From IMG/VR virus record IMGVR_UViG_3300031261_000073, positions 1-23,522 of that record: a DNA stretch of 23,522 nucleotides; one strand, written 5' to 3'. Positions 9,116 through 15,952 of the stretch are shown piece after piece. The position numbers and the translations under genes are program-made. Source of the DNA: a virus. The notes below the pieces were generated by a model. It did not search any database, was not told where the DNA came from, and was given only the letters and a program-made list of their open reading frames with translations. How positions within the stretch are numbered: position 1 is the first letter of the stretch; each line of letters starts with the position of its first letter.

Positions 9116-9466
9116 ATGGAAAATGAAAGCATTATTCCATTTTGCCGGACTGAAACCGAAGAGGAACGCAGGGAACGCGAGCAGGATGAGCGCCTTGTGC
9201 GCCTGATCAATCTTGCTCTGGACGGCCGGGCAGAGGATGCGCGCATTGACCGCAAAATCCATGCCGATCATCACATCATCGTGGCGAAGTGGATTGAGCG
9301 AGAGGAAAAGGCGAAGGAACGCTGGGATATTTTCCGCAAATCGATGCTGGGGGCAATTGCGGTTGCGATTGTCACCGGGATAGGTAAAGCGCTGGTTGTG
9401 CTCGGCACCCTTGTGGCTGCCGGGTGGGCCAGCCAGCCTCATGGCCCAGGTGGGCCGCACCCGTAG
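9116..9466 (+). CDS. Small protein with one C-terminal membrane segment (holin candidate)
   Basis: 116 residues. The first 75 are highly charged and probably helical (TEEERREREQDERLVRL). One hydrophobic segment follows at about residues 77-107 (MLGAIAVAIVTGIGKALVVL), then a short polar Gly/Pro tail. I chose ATG 9116 because AGGAAG ends about 8 bases upstream; the ATG at 9111 is in another frame and too close to that site. Small proteins with a charged helix and one membrane span are common just after the tail fibre, often in or near lysis cassettes. That suggests a holin or inner-membrane accessory role, but nothing specific to a holin family is seen. Confidence 0.6.
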   Translation: MENESIIPFCRTETEEERREREQDERLVRLINLALDGRAEDARIDRKIHADHHIIVAKWIEREEKAKERWDIFRKSMLGAIAVAIVTGIGKALVVLGTLVAAGWASQPHGPGGPHP

Positions 9467-9477
9467 GAGAGAGCGTC

Positions 9478-10119
9478 ATGCAGAACTGGCAGAAAGGCGG
9501 TTTGTTTTTGATCTACAGTGCCATCCTGGTATGGATTGGCATGATTGCTGAGGGGCACATCCTCACGAAGCCGGGCCCGACCCCGGTTCCCATGGCGGCC
9601 ATCGTGCAGCCAGACAAGTCGGTACTGCCGCCGGTGGCGCCGGGCGCCGACAAGCAGGCCGACAAAATGGCCAAGGCTCCCATGCTGCCCAAGGGTGCCA
9701 TCCATGAGCATACGGTGATTGCATCCATCCAGCCGGAAGCACAGCCTGCGCCTCCCCCCGTTGCGCCGTTTAAGCCTTCGAGCGATGGGATGTGCCATGA
9801 TACCCCTGAGCCGGCGCCAGTCTGTAAAGCGGTCACCGTGCGCCTGGATGCCATCAAGACGGCTGACGGCTATCACCGGTATATCGTTTCGACACCAGAC
9901 GGCACCATTTTGAGTACGCTGGATGTTCCGCCGGAAAAGGCGCCTCTGGTGTTCAGTGAGCCCAAGTATGGTATTGGTCCACTGGCCGTTGCCGGCCTGA
10001 AGCCTGGGATAGTGGGAACGTACAAGATGGGAACAGCCGTCGAGGTTATTGGCGAAACCTTTAACCTCGGCGGCAAGGGTGGTGCGTACTTTGGTGCAGG
10101 TGTGATCTGGCGGTTCTAA
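9478..10119 (+). CDS. N-terminally anchored periplasmic protein of unknown function
   Basis: 213 residues. An uncleaved-looking membrane helix at residues 8-25 (GLFLIYSAILVWIGMIAEG) is followed by a Pro/Ala-rich linker (about 30-115) and a beta-rich C-terminal domain. Two Cys (in DGMCHDT and PVCKAV) could form a disulphide, as expected outside the cytoplasm. The last residues (YFGAGVIWRF) end with alternating aromatic/hydrophobic positions and a terminal Phe. I chose ATG 9478, which has a GGAGAGA site 5' of it, rather than the upstream GTG/TTG choices. It lies 11 bases after the membrane protein and is the last rightward gene before convergent genes. A spanin-like or envelope function is possible but unsupported by any recognised motif. 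Confidence 0.6.
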   Translation: MQNWQKGGLFLIYSAILVWIGMIAEGHILTKPGPTPVPMAAIVQPDKSVLPPVAPGADKQADKMAKAPMLPKGAIHEHTVIASIQPEAQPAPPPVAPFKPSSDGMCHDTPEPAPVCKAVTVRLDAIKTADGYHRYIVSTPDGTILSTLDVPPEKAPLVFSEPKYGIGPLAVAGLKPGIVGTYKMGTAVEVIGETFNLGGKGGAYFGAGVIWRF

Positions 10120-10373
10120 AGTTCTACAGCGGCGTAAATCTCAACACCGGGAAACTTTTTATCAATCTTGTGACAAAGTTTCTCGGTGGCTTCATCGATA
10201 ACGATTACCCCAACACCTGTTTGCTTTAAACGATGAAAAATGAACCGCTTGGTGGCAATGTTTGCATTCACTTCAAAAAATGTAACCCCATCTTTCGTCA
10301 GCTTTTCTTTTAAATCCCGCAGGTAAGTGGTTTTTCCAGTTCCTGCGCTGCCTTTGAAAATAAGCTTTATCAT
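10116..10373 (-). CDS. Miniature P-loop NTPase-like protein (85 aa)
   Basis: The 85 residues start with a strand and a textbook Walker A (FKGSAGTGKTTYL) and have a Walker B-like strand at about residues 52-59 (GVIVIDEAT). Both nucleotide-binding motifs are therefore present within about 50 residues, and the rest of an ordinary P-loop domain (sensor strands, helical lid) is missing. The ribosome site AGAGAGGA is well placed before ATG 10373. It is the last gene of the leftward block, and its TAG at 10118-10116 overlaps the TAA of the convergent gene by 3 bases. It could be a small ATPase, a regulator that works as an oligomer, or a remnant of a larger ATPase. The strong ribosome site argues that it is translated. 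Partner and function are unknown. Confidence 0.72.
   Translation of the reverse strand: MIKLIFKGSAGTGKTTYLRDLKEKLTKDGVTFFEVNANIATKRFIFHRLKQTGVGVIVIDEATEKLCHKIDKKFPGVEIYAAVEL
10145..10188. other. Strong stem-loop at the convergent gene junction
   Basis: CACCGGGAAACTTT (10145-10158) pairs with AAAGTTTCTCGGTG (10175-10188): 14 pairs including one G-T, around a 16-base loop. It lies within the 3' end of the P-loop gene and 26 bases past the rightward gene's stop. No T-run follows on either strand, so it is not a standard intrinsic terminator. It may mark a factor-dependent bidirectional end or protect 3' ends. Confidence 0.6.
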
Positions 10374-10394
10374 AATCAGTCCTCTCTATCTGGA

Positions 10395-10431
10395 GCCAGT
10401 TCAAGCACGGTTTTAAGCCGGTCTAACTGGC
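10395..10431 (-). repeat. Short inverted repeat upstream of the P-loop gene
   Basis: GCCAGTT (10395-10401) and AACTGGC (10425-10431) are perfect arms around a 23-base loop, in the 68-base gap (10374-10441) before the P-loop gene. I see no gene in that gap; the only small frame is 10 codons. It could be an mRNA stem or a protein-binding dyad. Support is weak. Confidence 0.3.
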
Positions 10432-10441
10432 AATAGGCCTT

Positions 10442-10585
10442 TCATATCGCATCCCCAGCACCAGCCGCAATTTCACTCGCCAGCAGCTGGTGCTGAGAAC
10501 CCTTCTTTTTCGCAAGTTCCGACACTTCGCGCGCCAGTTCGCGTAGATCCGCACAATCCTCGATCATGCTCTGATCACGGCTCAT
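10442..10585 (-). CDS. Putative 47-residue helical protein
   Basis: The 47 residues start at ATG 10585 and form a charged, mostly helical sequence (DCADLRELAREVSELAKKKG). The start overlaps the end of the 58-codon frame by 11 bases, as in coupled phage genes. No clear ribosome site is seen. A longer version (83 residues from ATG 10693) is possible in this frame, but it would run mostly antiparallel-free over the 58-codon frame and lacks a ribosome site. Function unknown; it may be an accessory to the neighbouring DUF5131 protein. Whether it is translated is unproven. Confidence 0.4.
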   Translation of the reverse strand: MSRDQSMIEDCADLRELAREVSELAKKKGSQHQLLASEIAAGAGDAI

Positions 10586-10751
10586 TTTTTTCAGCCCGGA
10601 TACATCCTGCTTTAAAACCCCAAAACGGATCATCGACAACATCATTACGGACCCATGTTCCGCATTGCAGGCATACCTGGCCGTCTTCGCCACTGTGAAA
10701 CTCAGGCTGCGTATCGGCGCCCATGCAGGCTTTCGTGGGGTGCAGGTCCAT
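10575..10751 (-). CDS. 58-residue Cys-containing micro-protein, coupled to the DUF5131 gene
   Basis: The frame of 58 codons starts at ATG 10751, inside a TAATG overlap with the stop of the preceding DUF5131 gene, the usual sign of coupled translation. The protein has Cys9, a CLQCG pair (Cys27, Cys30), Cys50 and His at 4 and 19, so a small zinc-binding knuckle is plausible. It has no membrane segment and ends ...AEKNEP. It is too short for many gene-calling cut-offs. I do not recognise a family. The stop/start overlap and the Cys pattern support a real gene; no good ribosome site is seen beyond coupling. Confidence 0.55.
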   Translation of the reverse strand: MDLHPTKACMGADTQPEFHSGEDGQVCLQCGTWVRNDVVDDPFWGFKAGCIRAEKNEP

Positions 10752-11755
10752 TACCGTGCCACCGGGTAACCGTCGTGCAAAACTCCATCCAGCGTGCGGC
10801 CGGCGTGCTTGGTGCCGACCTTGCGGTAAAGCTGGATTTCGCGATGGTCACCCTTCTCGAAGGGCTTGCCGTCCTCCCATACCCAGTCCTTCAAGGGTGG
10901 GCCCGGCGGGCAGTCAGGGTGGTTGGAAGGCAAATACTCACCCCACTGCTTGAACAGGAACGGCACGCCATGCTGCGCGCAGTCGTCGCGGACCTTGCGT
11001 ACCCATTCGGCTTTCATGATGCGGGCCTTGTCGCCGCTCTCGCCGCCAAGGACAACCCAGTCCAGCTTATTGCCATGGGAGCCCCCATTTTTGGCAGACC
11101 GGAAACCATCGAGAGCATTGTCTATATGAGTCCGGCCGCCCCATTTCCGCTCGAGCATGGTCAGATTGACCCGGCCAATCATCGGCTCCAGCGATATCCA
11201 GCGCACGGCCGCAATCGTGGTCAGCAACAGCCCAATACGTTTGTTGGCCCATTCCTGATTTTCCACGCTCACGCCAAGCCAGACATTCGGCAGTGGGATA
11301 GCCGGCTTGGCCAGCACCAGGCCCATGCGCTCGGCGGCCAGTACCAGGCGCTCAGGCTCGCGGGCAATGCCCTGCATGTAGGCCTTCATGACTCCCGGCC
11401 GCTTCGTCAGCACCTGAAAAGTATGCTGGCTGGCCAGCGCCATGACGGCAAAAACCTTATCGATGAAATCCAGCGGCACAGCCTCATAGAACAGGTCAGA
11501 CATGCTGTTGACAAAAATCTTGCTGGGCTTTTTCCATGACAACGGTTCCAGAAGCACGCTATCAATAAGCATGATCTTGCCATTCCACTGACGATGTTCG
11601 CCTATAAGGCCAGCATAGGGCATTCCTTCGCCATTGAAGCGAAAAGCAATCTTTTCAGCATAGCAGTTCATGCAGCCAGGGCTCACACGGGAGCAGCCGC
11701 GCGTGGGTGACCAGGTGCTATCTGTCCATTCTATTGATGTTTTTCTGACTGCCAT
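10751..11755 (-). CDS. Phage Gp37/Gp68 (DUF5131) three-Cys-motif protein
   Basis: 334 residues. The opening is typical of Pfam Gp37_Gp68 (DUF5131): SIEWTDSTWSPTRGCSRVSP followed by GCMNCYAE, giving C-x6-C-x2-C. Further conserved-looking blocks are FVNSMSDLF, QVLTKRPGVM, LPNVWLGVSVENQEWANKR, RWISLEPMIG and WVVLGGESG, and a late FLFKQWGEY. Known of the family: radical-SAM-like TIM-barrel proteins with a three-Cys cluster, common in phages and often next to a TcmP partner, with no settled biochemical function. No TcmP-like gene is seen here. The gene lies just downstream of an intrinsic terminator (11770-11794), so it may have its own control or be made at a lower level than the genes before it. 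The AAAGAGC leader is a weak ribosome site. Confidence 0.9.
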   Translation of the reverse strand: MAVRKTSIEWTDSTWSPTRGCSRVSPGCMNCYAEKIAFRFNGEGMPYAGLIGEHRQWNGKIMLIDSVLLEPLSWKKPSKIFVNSMSDLFYEAVPLDFIDKVFAVMALASQHTFQVLTKRPGVMKAYMQGIAREPERLVLAAERMGLVLAKPAIPLPNVWLGVSVENQEWANKRIGLLLTTIAAVRWISLEPMIGRVNLTMLERKWGGRTHIDNALDGFRSAKNGGSHGNKLDWVVLGGESGDKARIMKAEWVRKVRDDCAQHGVPFLFKQWGEYLPSNHPDCPPGPPLKDWVWEDGKPFEKGDHREIQLYRKVGTKHAGRTLDGVLHDGYPVAR

Positions 11756-11769
11756 GATCGATGCTCTTT

Positions 11770-11794
11770 AAAAAACACCCCGGCGAACCGGGAT
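11770..11794 (-). terminator. Intrinsic terminator between the DUF2303 and DUF5131 genes
   Basis: On the minus strand ATCCCGG-TTCG-CCGGGGT forms a 7-pair stem (one G-T) with a UUCG tetraloop, followed by G and six Ts. It sits 15 bases upstream of the DUF5131 start and downstream of the DUF2303 stop. It should end most leftward transcripts here, so genes from 11755 down to 10116 depend on read-through, antitermination or a promoter that I do not see. Confidence 0.85.
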
Positions 11795-11817
11795 GCTCGG
11801 GTTAACACCTACTTTTT

Positions 11818-12720
11818 TCAGCCACGCTTGCCGGTGTAAAAGGCAATGTTGTGGCCCGGCAGCTTCGATTCGAGCTGTTCGGATACCTTGCTGGCGATGT
11901 TGGCCAGGGCGCGCTCGAGGATGAGCTCGAAGTCGACCATGACATAGCACATGAACAGCTTCTTCGTGTCCTTGTCCACGCGGTAGCGGTAAAGGCAGTC
12001 GATACCGAACGGATTGGCATAGCGGAAAATGCGAACGCCAATCTGGAAGTTGCTCGGAATATCGATGGTGCCCTTGGCGCCGGCCCCGCTCTCGCTTTCC
12101 TCCTGGTAGGTCAGGCGATTATCGCCATTCTGGAGGTTTTCAGAGGATACGTAGACGATCTTGGACTTCTGGTAAAGCGTCTTGGCCACTTCCAGCATGG
12201 TAGCCGCATCCGGCCGCACAATTTCACCGGCATGACGCTCCAGGAAGTCAGCGAACTGCACCTGCGGAATCATGTTGTCATTGTGCTTGGCCCAGGCGTC
12301 AAACTCGGGTGCCCTCAGCAACTGCAAGTGGACCACATGGCGCCCCCACTGGGCAGGGCCCTGCACATCAATGCCAGTAGTTGCCAGGGTGCTGAATCCC
12401 TCCGGCAATTCCTCGGCATCCGGGCGGATTGCGCCATCGTGGTAGTCGATGACGGCCGTCATGCTCAGCGAGGCCAAGTCAGAGAACACCACGGTACGAC
12501 CGCGCAAGGCAAACTTGCCAAGATAGGCCGTGAACGAGTCAACGTCGTTCAGCGTGATGTTCTGCTTGATTTCTACCGGCTGCGACAGATGCTCAGCCAG
12601 CGACTTCAACTCATAGCCTTCCGGCACGACAGCAAAGGGGATGTTGGTGCCAGGCACCGTACTCAACCCAACCAGCTTCGCGCCGAGCGCGAGCAATTCT
12701 TTCGTGTTTTCAGTATTCAT
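11818..12720 (-). CDS. DUF2303 family (YfdQ-like) phage protein
   Basis: 300 residues. The pattern fits DUF2303: TNIPFAVVPEGYELKSLAEH near the N-terminus, then a SFTAYLGKF segment, an AVIDYH strand at about residue 110, and a C-terminal domain (GVRIFRYANPFGIDCLYRYR). Known of the family: conserved in temperate and virulent phages of proteobacteria, usually in recombination or early gene clusters; the function is not known to me. The upstream stop lies 9 bases from this ATG, so it is co-transcribed with the small gene before it. Its upstream sequence has only a weak ribosome site. Confidence 0.85.
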   Translation of the reverse strand: MNTENTKELLALGAKLVGLSTVPGTNIPFAVVPEGYELKSLAEHLSQPVEIKQNITLNDVDSFTAYLGKFALRGRTVVFSDLASLSMTAVIDYHDGAIRPDAEELPEGFSTLATTGIDVQGPAQWGRHVVHLQLLRAPEFDAWAKHNDNMIPQVQFADFLERHAGEIVRPDAATMLEVAKTLYQKSKIVYVSSENLQNGDNRLTYQEESESGAGAKGTIDIPSNFQIGVRIFRYANPFGIDCLYRYRVDKDTKKLFMCYVMVDFELILERALANIASKVSEQLESKLPGHNIAFYTGKRG

Positions 12721-12728
12721 GATGCGGA

Positions 12729-13100
12729 TTAACCCTGCTTGGAGTTGCCAAGTTCTTCCAGGGCCGGCTTGTCGCTGCCGGTGGAATTGATGGCGACGAG
12801 TGGAAGTTTCTGCTGCTTGGGATGCTCACGCAGCAGGTTGTTTTCAGGGGTGACGTACATCAGGGTCTTGCCGCGCGAAATGGTCGGCGACTTGACCTTG
12901 AAATCGGCATTGATGCTCATCTGGCCCTTGCCTTCCGGCTTGTAATCCAGGGTGATGGTGATCTTGCCGCCCTTGTTGGTGAGGCCGATCAGGTCGACGA
13001 GTTTGTTCTGCTCGACGGTCAGTTCGTCCAGGAAGCTGCCGTGCTCGACTTCGCGCAGCAGGTCAATAAACGGGCGGATGCCCTTCTTCGGTTCGTCCAC
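12729..13100 (-). CDS. Small conserved-looking protein preceding DUF2303
   Basis: 123 residues, starting at GTG 13100 with AGGAG 6 bases upstream. An N-terminal helical region (RPFIDLLREVEHGSFLDEL) is followed by a beta-rich part (GGKITITLDYKPEGKGQMSI) and a polar C-terminus. I recognise no named domain. It is encoded next to the DUF2303 gene, and such pairs probably act together, but that is inference. No Cys cluster or membrane segment is seen. Confidence 0.7.
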   Translation of the reverse strand: MDEPKKGIRPFIDLLREVEHGSFLDELTVEQNKLVDLIGLTNKGGKITITLDYKPEGKGQMSINADFKVKSPTISRGKTLMYVTPENNLLREHPKQQKLPLVAINSTGSDKPALEELGNSKQG

Positions 13101-13137
13101 GGTATGCTCCTGTGGTTTTGGTGGTACTGCTCGGTAA

Positions 13138-13347
13138 TCAGCTGTTGCGCTGCGCGGAAGGAACGTAAGTATCCTTTTTGAAGCCGCACTTCAGCTCTCT
13201 GTAAACCCCTTTGTAGCAAGTCTCCAGCAGGCGGATGCCGGTGTAAATATGGCGCTCGTTGGCGCCACGGACATACTTCTCATTCGGCATGCCAATGCTA
13301 AGCGCGTGCGCATCGCGGCGGAGTGCCTTTGCTTTTTTCGCGTTCAC
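13138..13347 (-). CDS. Small basic protein of unknown function
   Basis: 69 residues from GTG 13347, with AGGGG upstream. It begins NAKKAKALRRDAHALSIGMP, a strongly basic helix of a type often seen in small phage proteins near recombination genes, and contains two Cys (LETCYKGVYRELKCGFKK). A nucleic-acid-binding role is possible from the charge alone. It lies between the putative annealing protein (41 bases away) and the 123-residue protein. No firm family match. Confidence 0.65.
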   Translation of the reverse strand: MNAKKAKALRRDAHALSIGMPNEKYVRGANERHIYTGIRLLETCYKGVYRELKCGFKKDTYVPSAQRNS

Positions 13348-13388
13348 GGTAAACCCCTAAAAAGGCGCACGTCCTTGTGCTGGAGTAA

Positions 13389-14603
13389 TTAAAACAGGCT
13401 GCCGTCATCCTCCGGCGTTTCCTGCTGCGTGGGTGCCTGCTTGGGAGCCGGCGCCAGTTTCTGCTCGGTCTGCTGCTTGTTGGTGGCAGCTTCAGCGGCA
13501 TCCGTCACTACCTGGCGGGCCAGCGGCTGAGCATTGGCGGCATGTGATTCAGCGGCCTGGCCGGTGGCGGCCTGCTCCGGCTTGGCATCAGTAGCATTGG
13601 CGGCAGGCTGCGGCTGAGCGGACTGCTGAGGCGCAGGCGCTTGCTGCTGGGTGGCATTGGCGGCAGGAGCTGGCGCACCACCCTGACGGCCCTTGCGGGT
13701 AGCACCAGCAGCAGGCGCTGTGGCGCCGGCCTGGGCTCCGGCGGCAGCACCAACGGAGTTGTTGATGGCGGCGCCCTTGGCGGTATCGACGGCCTTGTTA
13801 TTGTCGTCGAACCATTCTTCAAGCGTAGTCATGCCATCGCGCAGGCTGTGAAACATGCCCTGGAGATCCGCAAAGTCGTCATCGTTAAACGTCTGCATGG
13901 GCTTCTGCGAGCGGATCTCCAGCATTGCCCGCGTGATACCGAACTTGGCCAGCACACCCAGCGCACGCTCGATACGCTGGTCGATGGTGACGCCACCGGC
14001 CAGTGTCTTGCGGCAGGTTTCTACGGCCTGCTCCTGCAGCCACTTCGGCAGGATTGCCATGATGCGACCACGCAGGCGGCGGCCGGCCTTGTTGGCGATC
14101 AGCTCGTCGATATCGCGCTCGCTCTTTGCCGGCCGGCTGTTGCCACCGGACAGGTCGATGATGTGCTTCACAGTGAAGCTGGTACTCGAGCGGGTATTGC
14201 TCTGGAGGTCTTTGGCGAAAACTTCCACTTCGGAAAAGTCCGCACCACGACTCAGCTCACGGTGACCGAATTCGATATTCCCCCAGCACAAGGCAATCTG
14301 CTCCGCCAGGCGGATGCTCGGGCCGGAAATGGTTTCACGGCCGCGCGGGAAGCTGTAAAAGGCCTTTTCAGCCATAGACTGCTGCTGGCAGATCACCTTG
14401 ATATCGTCCATAGCCCCCTTCACATTGCGCGGGAAGCGCTTGGCGATGGCCAGTGCACCCTGGGCCTCTGCAACAGCGCGCGACGTTTCTATCGCAACAG
14501 CGCCCTGATTCAGCCCGGTTGACGGCAGATGGTCACTATTGAAAGCCTCTTCATAGCTGCCCTGCCGCATCGGGGTGGCCACCCCATCTTCTTTGGTCTG
14601 CAT
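13389..14603 (-). CDS. Putative single-strand annealing/recombination protein with SSB-like tail
   Basis: 404 residues. Residues 1-285 form a folded, charged domain with several conserved-looking blocks: GALAIAKRFPRN (49-60), FPRGRETISGPSIRLAEQIA (85-104), WGNIEFGHREL (107-117), ERDIDELIANKAGRRLRGRI (162-181). Residues about 286-404 are low complexity (Ala, Pro, Gln) and end EDDGSLF, strikingly like the linker and acidic tip of bacterial SSB. It sits between a SbcC/RecF-like ATPase and small genes, two genes downstream of a RecE-like exonuclease, the place where RecT/Erf/Rad52-type annealing proteins occur. I do not recognise RecT, Erf or Sak motifs, so annealase is an inference from context and tail. 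The start has a GGAGA site; the previous stop is 3 bases away. Confidence 0.55.
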   Translation of the reverse strand: MQTKEDGVATPMRQGSYEEAFNSDHLPSTGLNQGAVAIETSRAVAEAQGALAIAKRFPRNVKGAMDDIKVICQQQSMAEKAFYSFPRGRETISGPSIRLAEQIALCWGNIEFGHRELSRGADFSEVEVFAKDLQSNTRSSTSFTVKHIIDLSGGNSRPAKSERDIDELIANKAGRRLRGRIMAILPKWLQEQAVETCRKTLAGGVTIDQRIERALGVLAKFGITRAMLEIRSQKPMQTFNDDDFADLQGMFHSLRDGMTTLEEWFDDNNKAVDTAKGAAINNSVGAAAGAQAGATAPAAGATRKGRQGGAPAPAANATQQQAPAPQQSAQPQPAANATDAKPEQAATGQAAESHAANAQPLARQVVTDAAEAATNKQQTEQKLAPAPKQAPTQQETPEDDGSLF

Positions 14604-14605
14604 GG

Positions 14606-15952
14606 TTAATCTCCACAGTTGGTAATGTTGAGCGGGTTCTCAGAAACATAGGAAACGAAAAGCTGCAAGCCCGACTCCAGCGCTTCTTCCTTGAATACCC
14701 CGTAGGTATCCAGGTCCAGCGATTCGATGCCGTCCACGCACATGATGCCCAGCGTACCAGCGCGCATTTTGGCGATTTCCACGGAAATTTGCACCTTCTG
14801 CGCAGTATTAAGCCGGTCGAAGGCTATGCCGTCGCGGAATATGTCTCCGTTTACGATTTCCAGTCCGGTGATGGGAAGCTTGCTCATCAGCTCCAGCTTG
14901 TAGTCATGCAGGTGCTGGAGCACGCCATCCTGGAATACTGCCTTTTCCTTCAGGGTGGTCAGGTCCACATCGAGAATGCGGATATTTTCAAGCGTAGCCT
15001 CCGACCGCGAGCGCTGGCCTTCCTGCTCCTGCAGCCTGGTAATGCGCGCAGTGAGCTCGTTGTTTTTGACGGCGATGACTTCCAGCCGCTTGTCCTTAAT
15101 CTCGGCCGCTGCGGTTTTCTTCACGTCGGCTTCGGCATTGATTACTTCGATCTGACTGTCGTACTGCTCGCGTGCCACGCGCACAGCCTCATCATAAACA
15201 GCCTTGGCGTCCGTGCGTCGCTGGGAAAAGCCAACATTGTAACTATCCAGCTGTTTCTGCACCTTGTCGAGAAAGATATCCCGGCTTTCAAGCAGGGCGC
15301 GCTGTTCGTCGAGCAGGGTGGCCAGGCTCTCACTGACGGCATTTTGAATTTCTTCTGGCAGCGTCTGGCGCAACTGCTTGATCGTCGATTCTTTCTCGGC
15401 CACCAGCCTGTTGGTCACCGTGCGCTCATCGAAGACGGCTTTATGCGTGGCATGGATGGCGTCAAAAGCATGGCAATTAACCAGCTCCGGCGCCAGCGGA
15501 ATGCCGCACTTTTCCTCCATGTCAGCCTGGTCGACTTTCAACGGCATGGCCTGAAGCAACACATTCAGCCGGTCCTTCGGCTTGGCCAGCAGGAATTCAA
15601 TAGGGTTGATAGAAAGCATGTCGACCATGCCATCCAGCACACTCTGCGGGCGCTCTACCTTGGTGCCATTCTTCGTGATAGTCAGTGTAGATGCTGTGCC
15701 ATTGTCCTTGAACACGCGGCGGATGTTCGTGCCGTCATTCAGCACCAGTACCCCTTCGCCTTTGCTGGCGCCCTTATGCACCAGGGAGGCATCGGAGCCG
15801 CCCTTGATGATAGCCTTGATGCCATCGAGAATACTGGTTTTGCTGGCGCCATTCTTGCCAGATATTTCAACAAAACGGCCGGCATCAAATTCCAACTCTT
15901 CGATGCCAAGCACGTTCAGCAGTTTCACATGTGAAATGTATAAACTTTTCAT
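14606..15952 (-). CDS. SbcC/RecF-like AAA ATPase with altered Walker A
   Basis: 448 residues from ATG 15952, which overlaps the RecE-like stop (TGATG), with GGAGA just upstream; the GTG three bases earlier is less likely. The N-terminus is a typical SMC/RecN/SbcC opening (ISHVKLLNVLGIEELEFDAG) followed by a P-loop SGKNGASKTSIL, in which Ser37 replaces the usual Gly before the Lys. A coiled-coil region (about residues 180-330) follows; then comes a LNTAQK segment (about 381), resembling the ABC signature, and a Walker B-like IMCVDGIESLD (Asp407). Known of the family: such ATPases open or regulate nuclease activity at DNA ends. Immediate coupling to the exonuclease suggests a complex, not demonstrated. 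Confidence 0.78.
   Translation of the reverse strand: MKSLYISHVKLLNVLGIEELEFDAGRFVEISGKNGASKTSILDGIKAIIKGGSDASLVHKGASKGEGVLVLNDGTNIRRVFKDNGTASTLTITKNGTKVERPQSVLDGMVDMLSINPIEFLLAKPKDRLNVLLQAMPLKVDQADMEEKCGIPLAPELVNCHAFDAIHATHKAVFDERTVTNRLVAEKESTIKQLRQTLPEEIQNAVSESLATLLDEQRALLESRDIFLDKVQKQLDSYNVGFSQRRTDAKAVYDEAVRVAREQYDSQIEVINAEADVKKTAAAEIKDKRLEVIAVKNNELTARITRLQEQEGQRSRSEATLENIRILDVDLTTLKEKAVFQDGVLQHLHDYKLELMSKLPITGLEIVNGDIFRDGIAFDRLNTAQKVQISVEIAKMRAGTLGIMCVDGIESLDLDTYGVFKEEALESGLQLFVSYVSENPLNITNCGD

Noticed and set aside
10145-10188. The 14-pair hairpin as an intrinsic terminator
   Set aside because: No T-run follows on either strand; kept only as a structure of unknown role.
10442-10693. 83-residue version of the 47-codon frame from ATG 10693
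   Set aside because: It would overlap most of the coupled 58-codon frame in another frame and has no ribosome site.
10655-11539. Plus-strand frame of 294 codons opposite the DUF5131 gene
   Set aside because: The minus-strand protein has the conserved three-Cys pattern; the plus-strand product has none.
13641-14522. Plus-strand frame of 293 codons opposite the putative annealing protein
   Set aside because: Opposite strand to a better supported gene; composition reflects the Ala/Gly-rich codons of the sense gene.
14789-15934. Plus-strand frame of 381 codons opposite the SbcC-like ATPase
   Set aside because: Antisense to a gene with Walker motifs and a coupled start; low-complexity product without recognisable domains.
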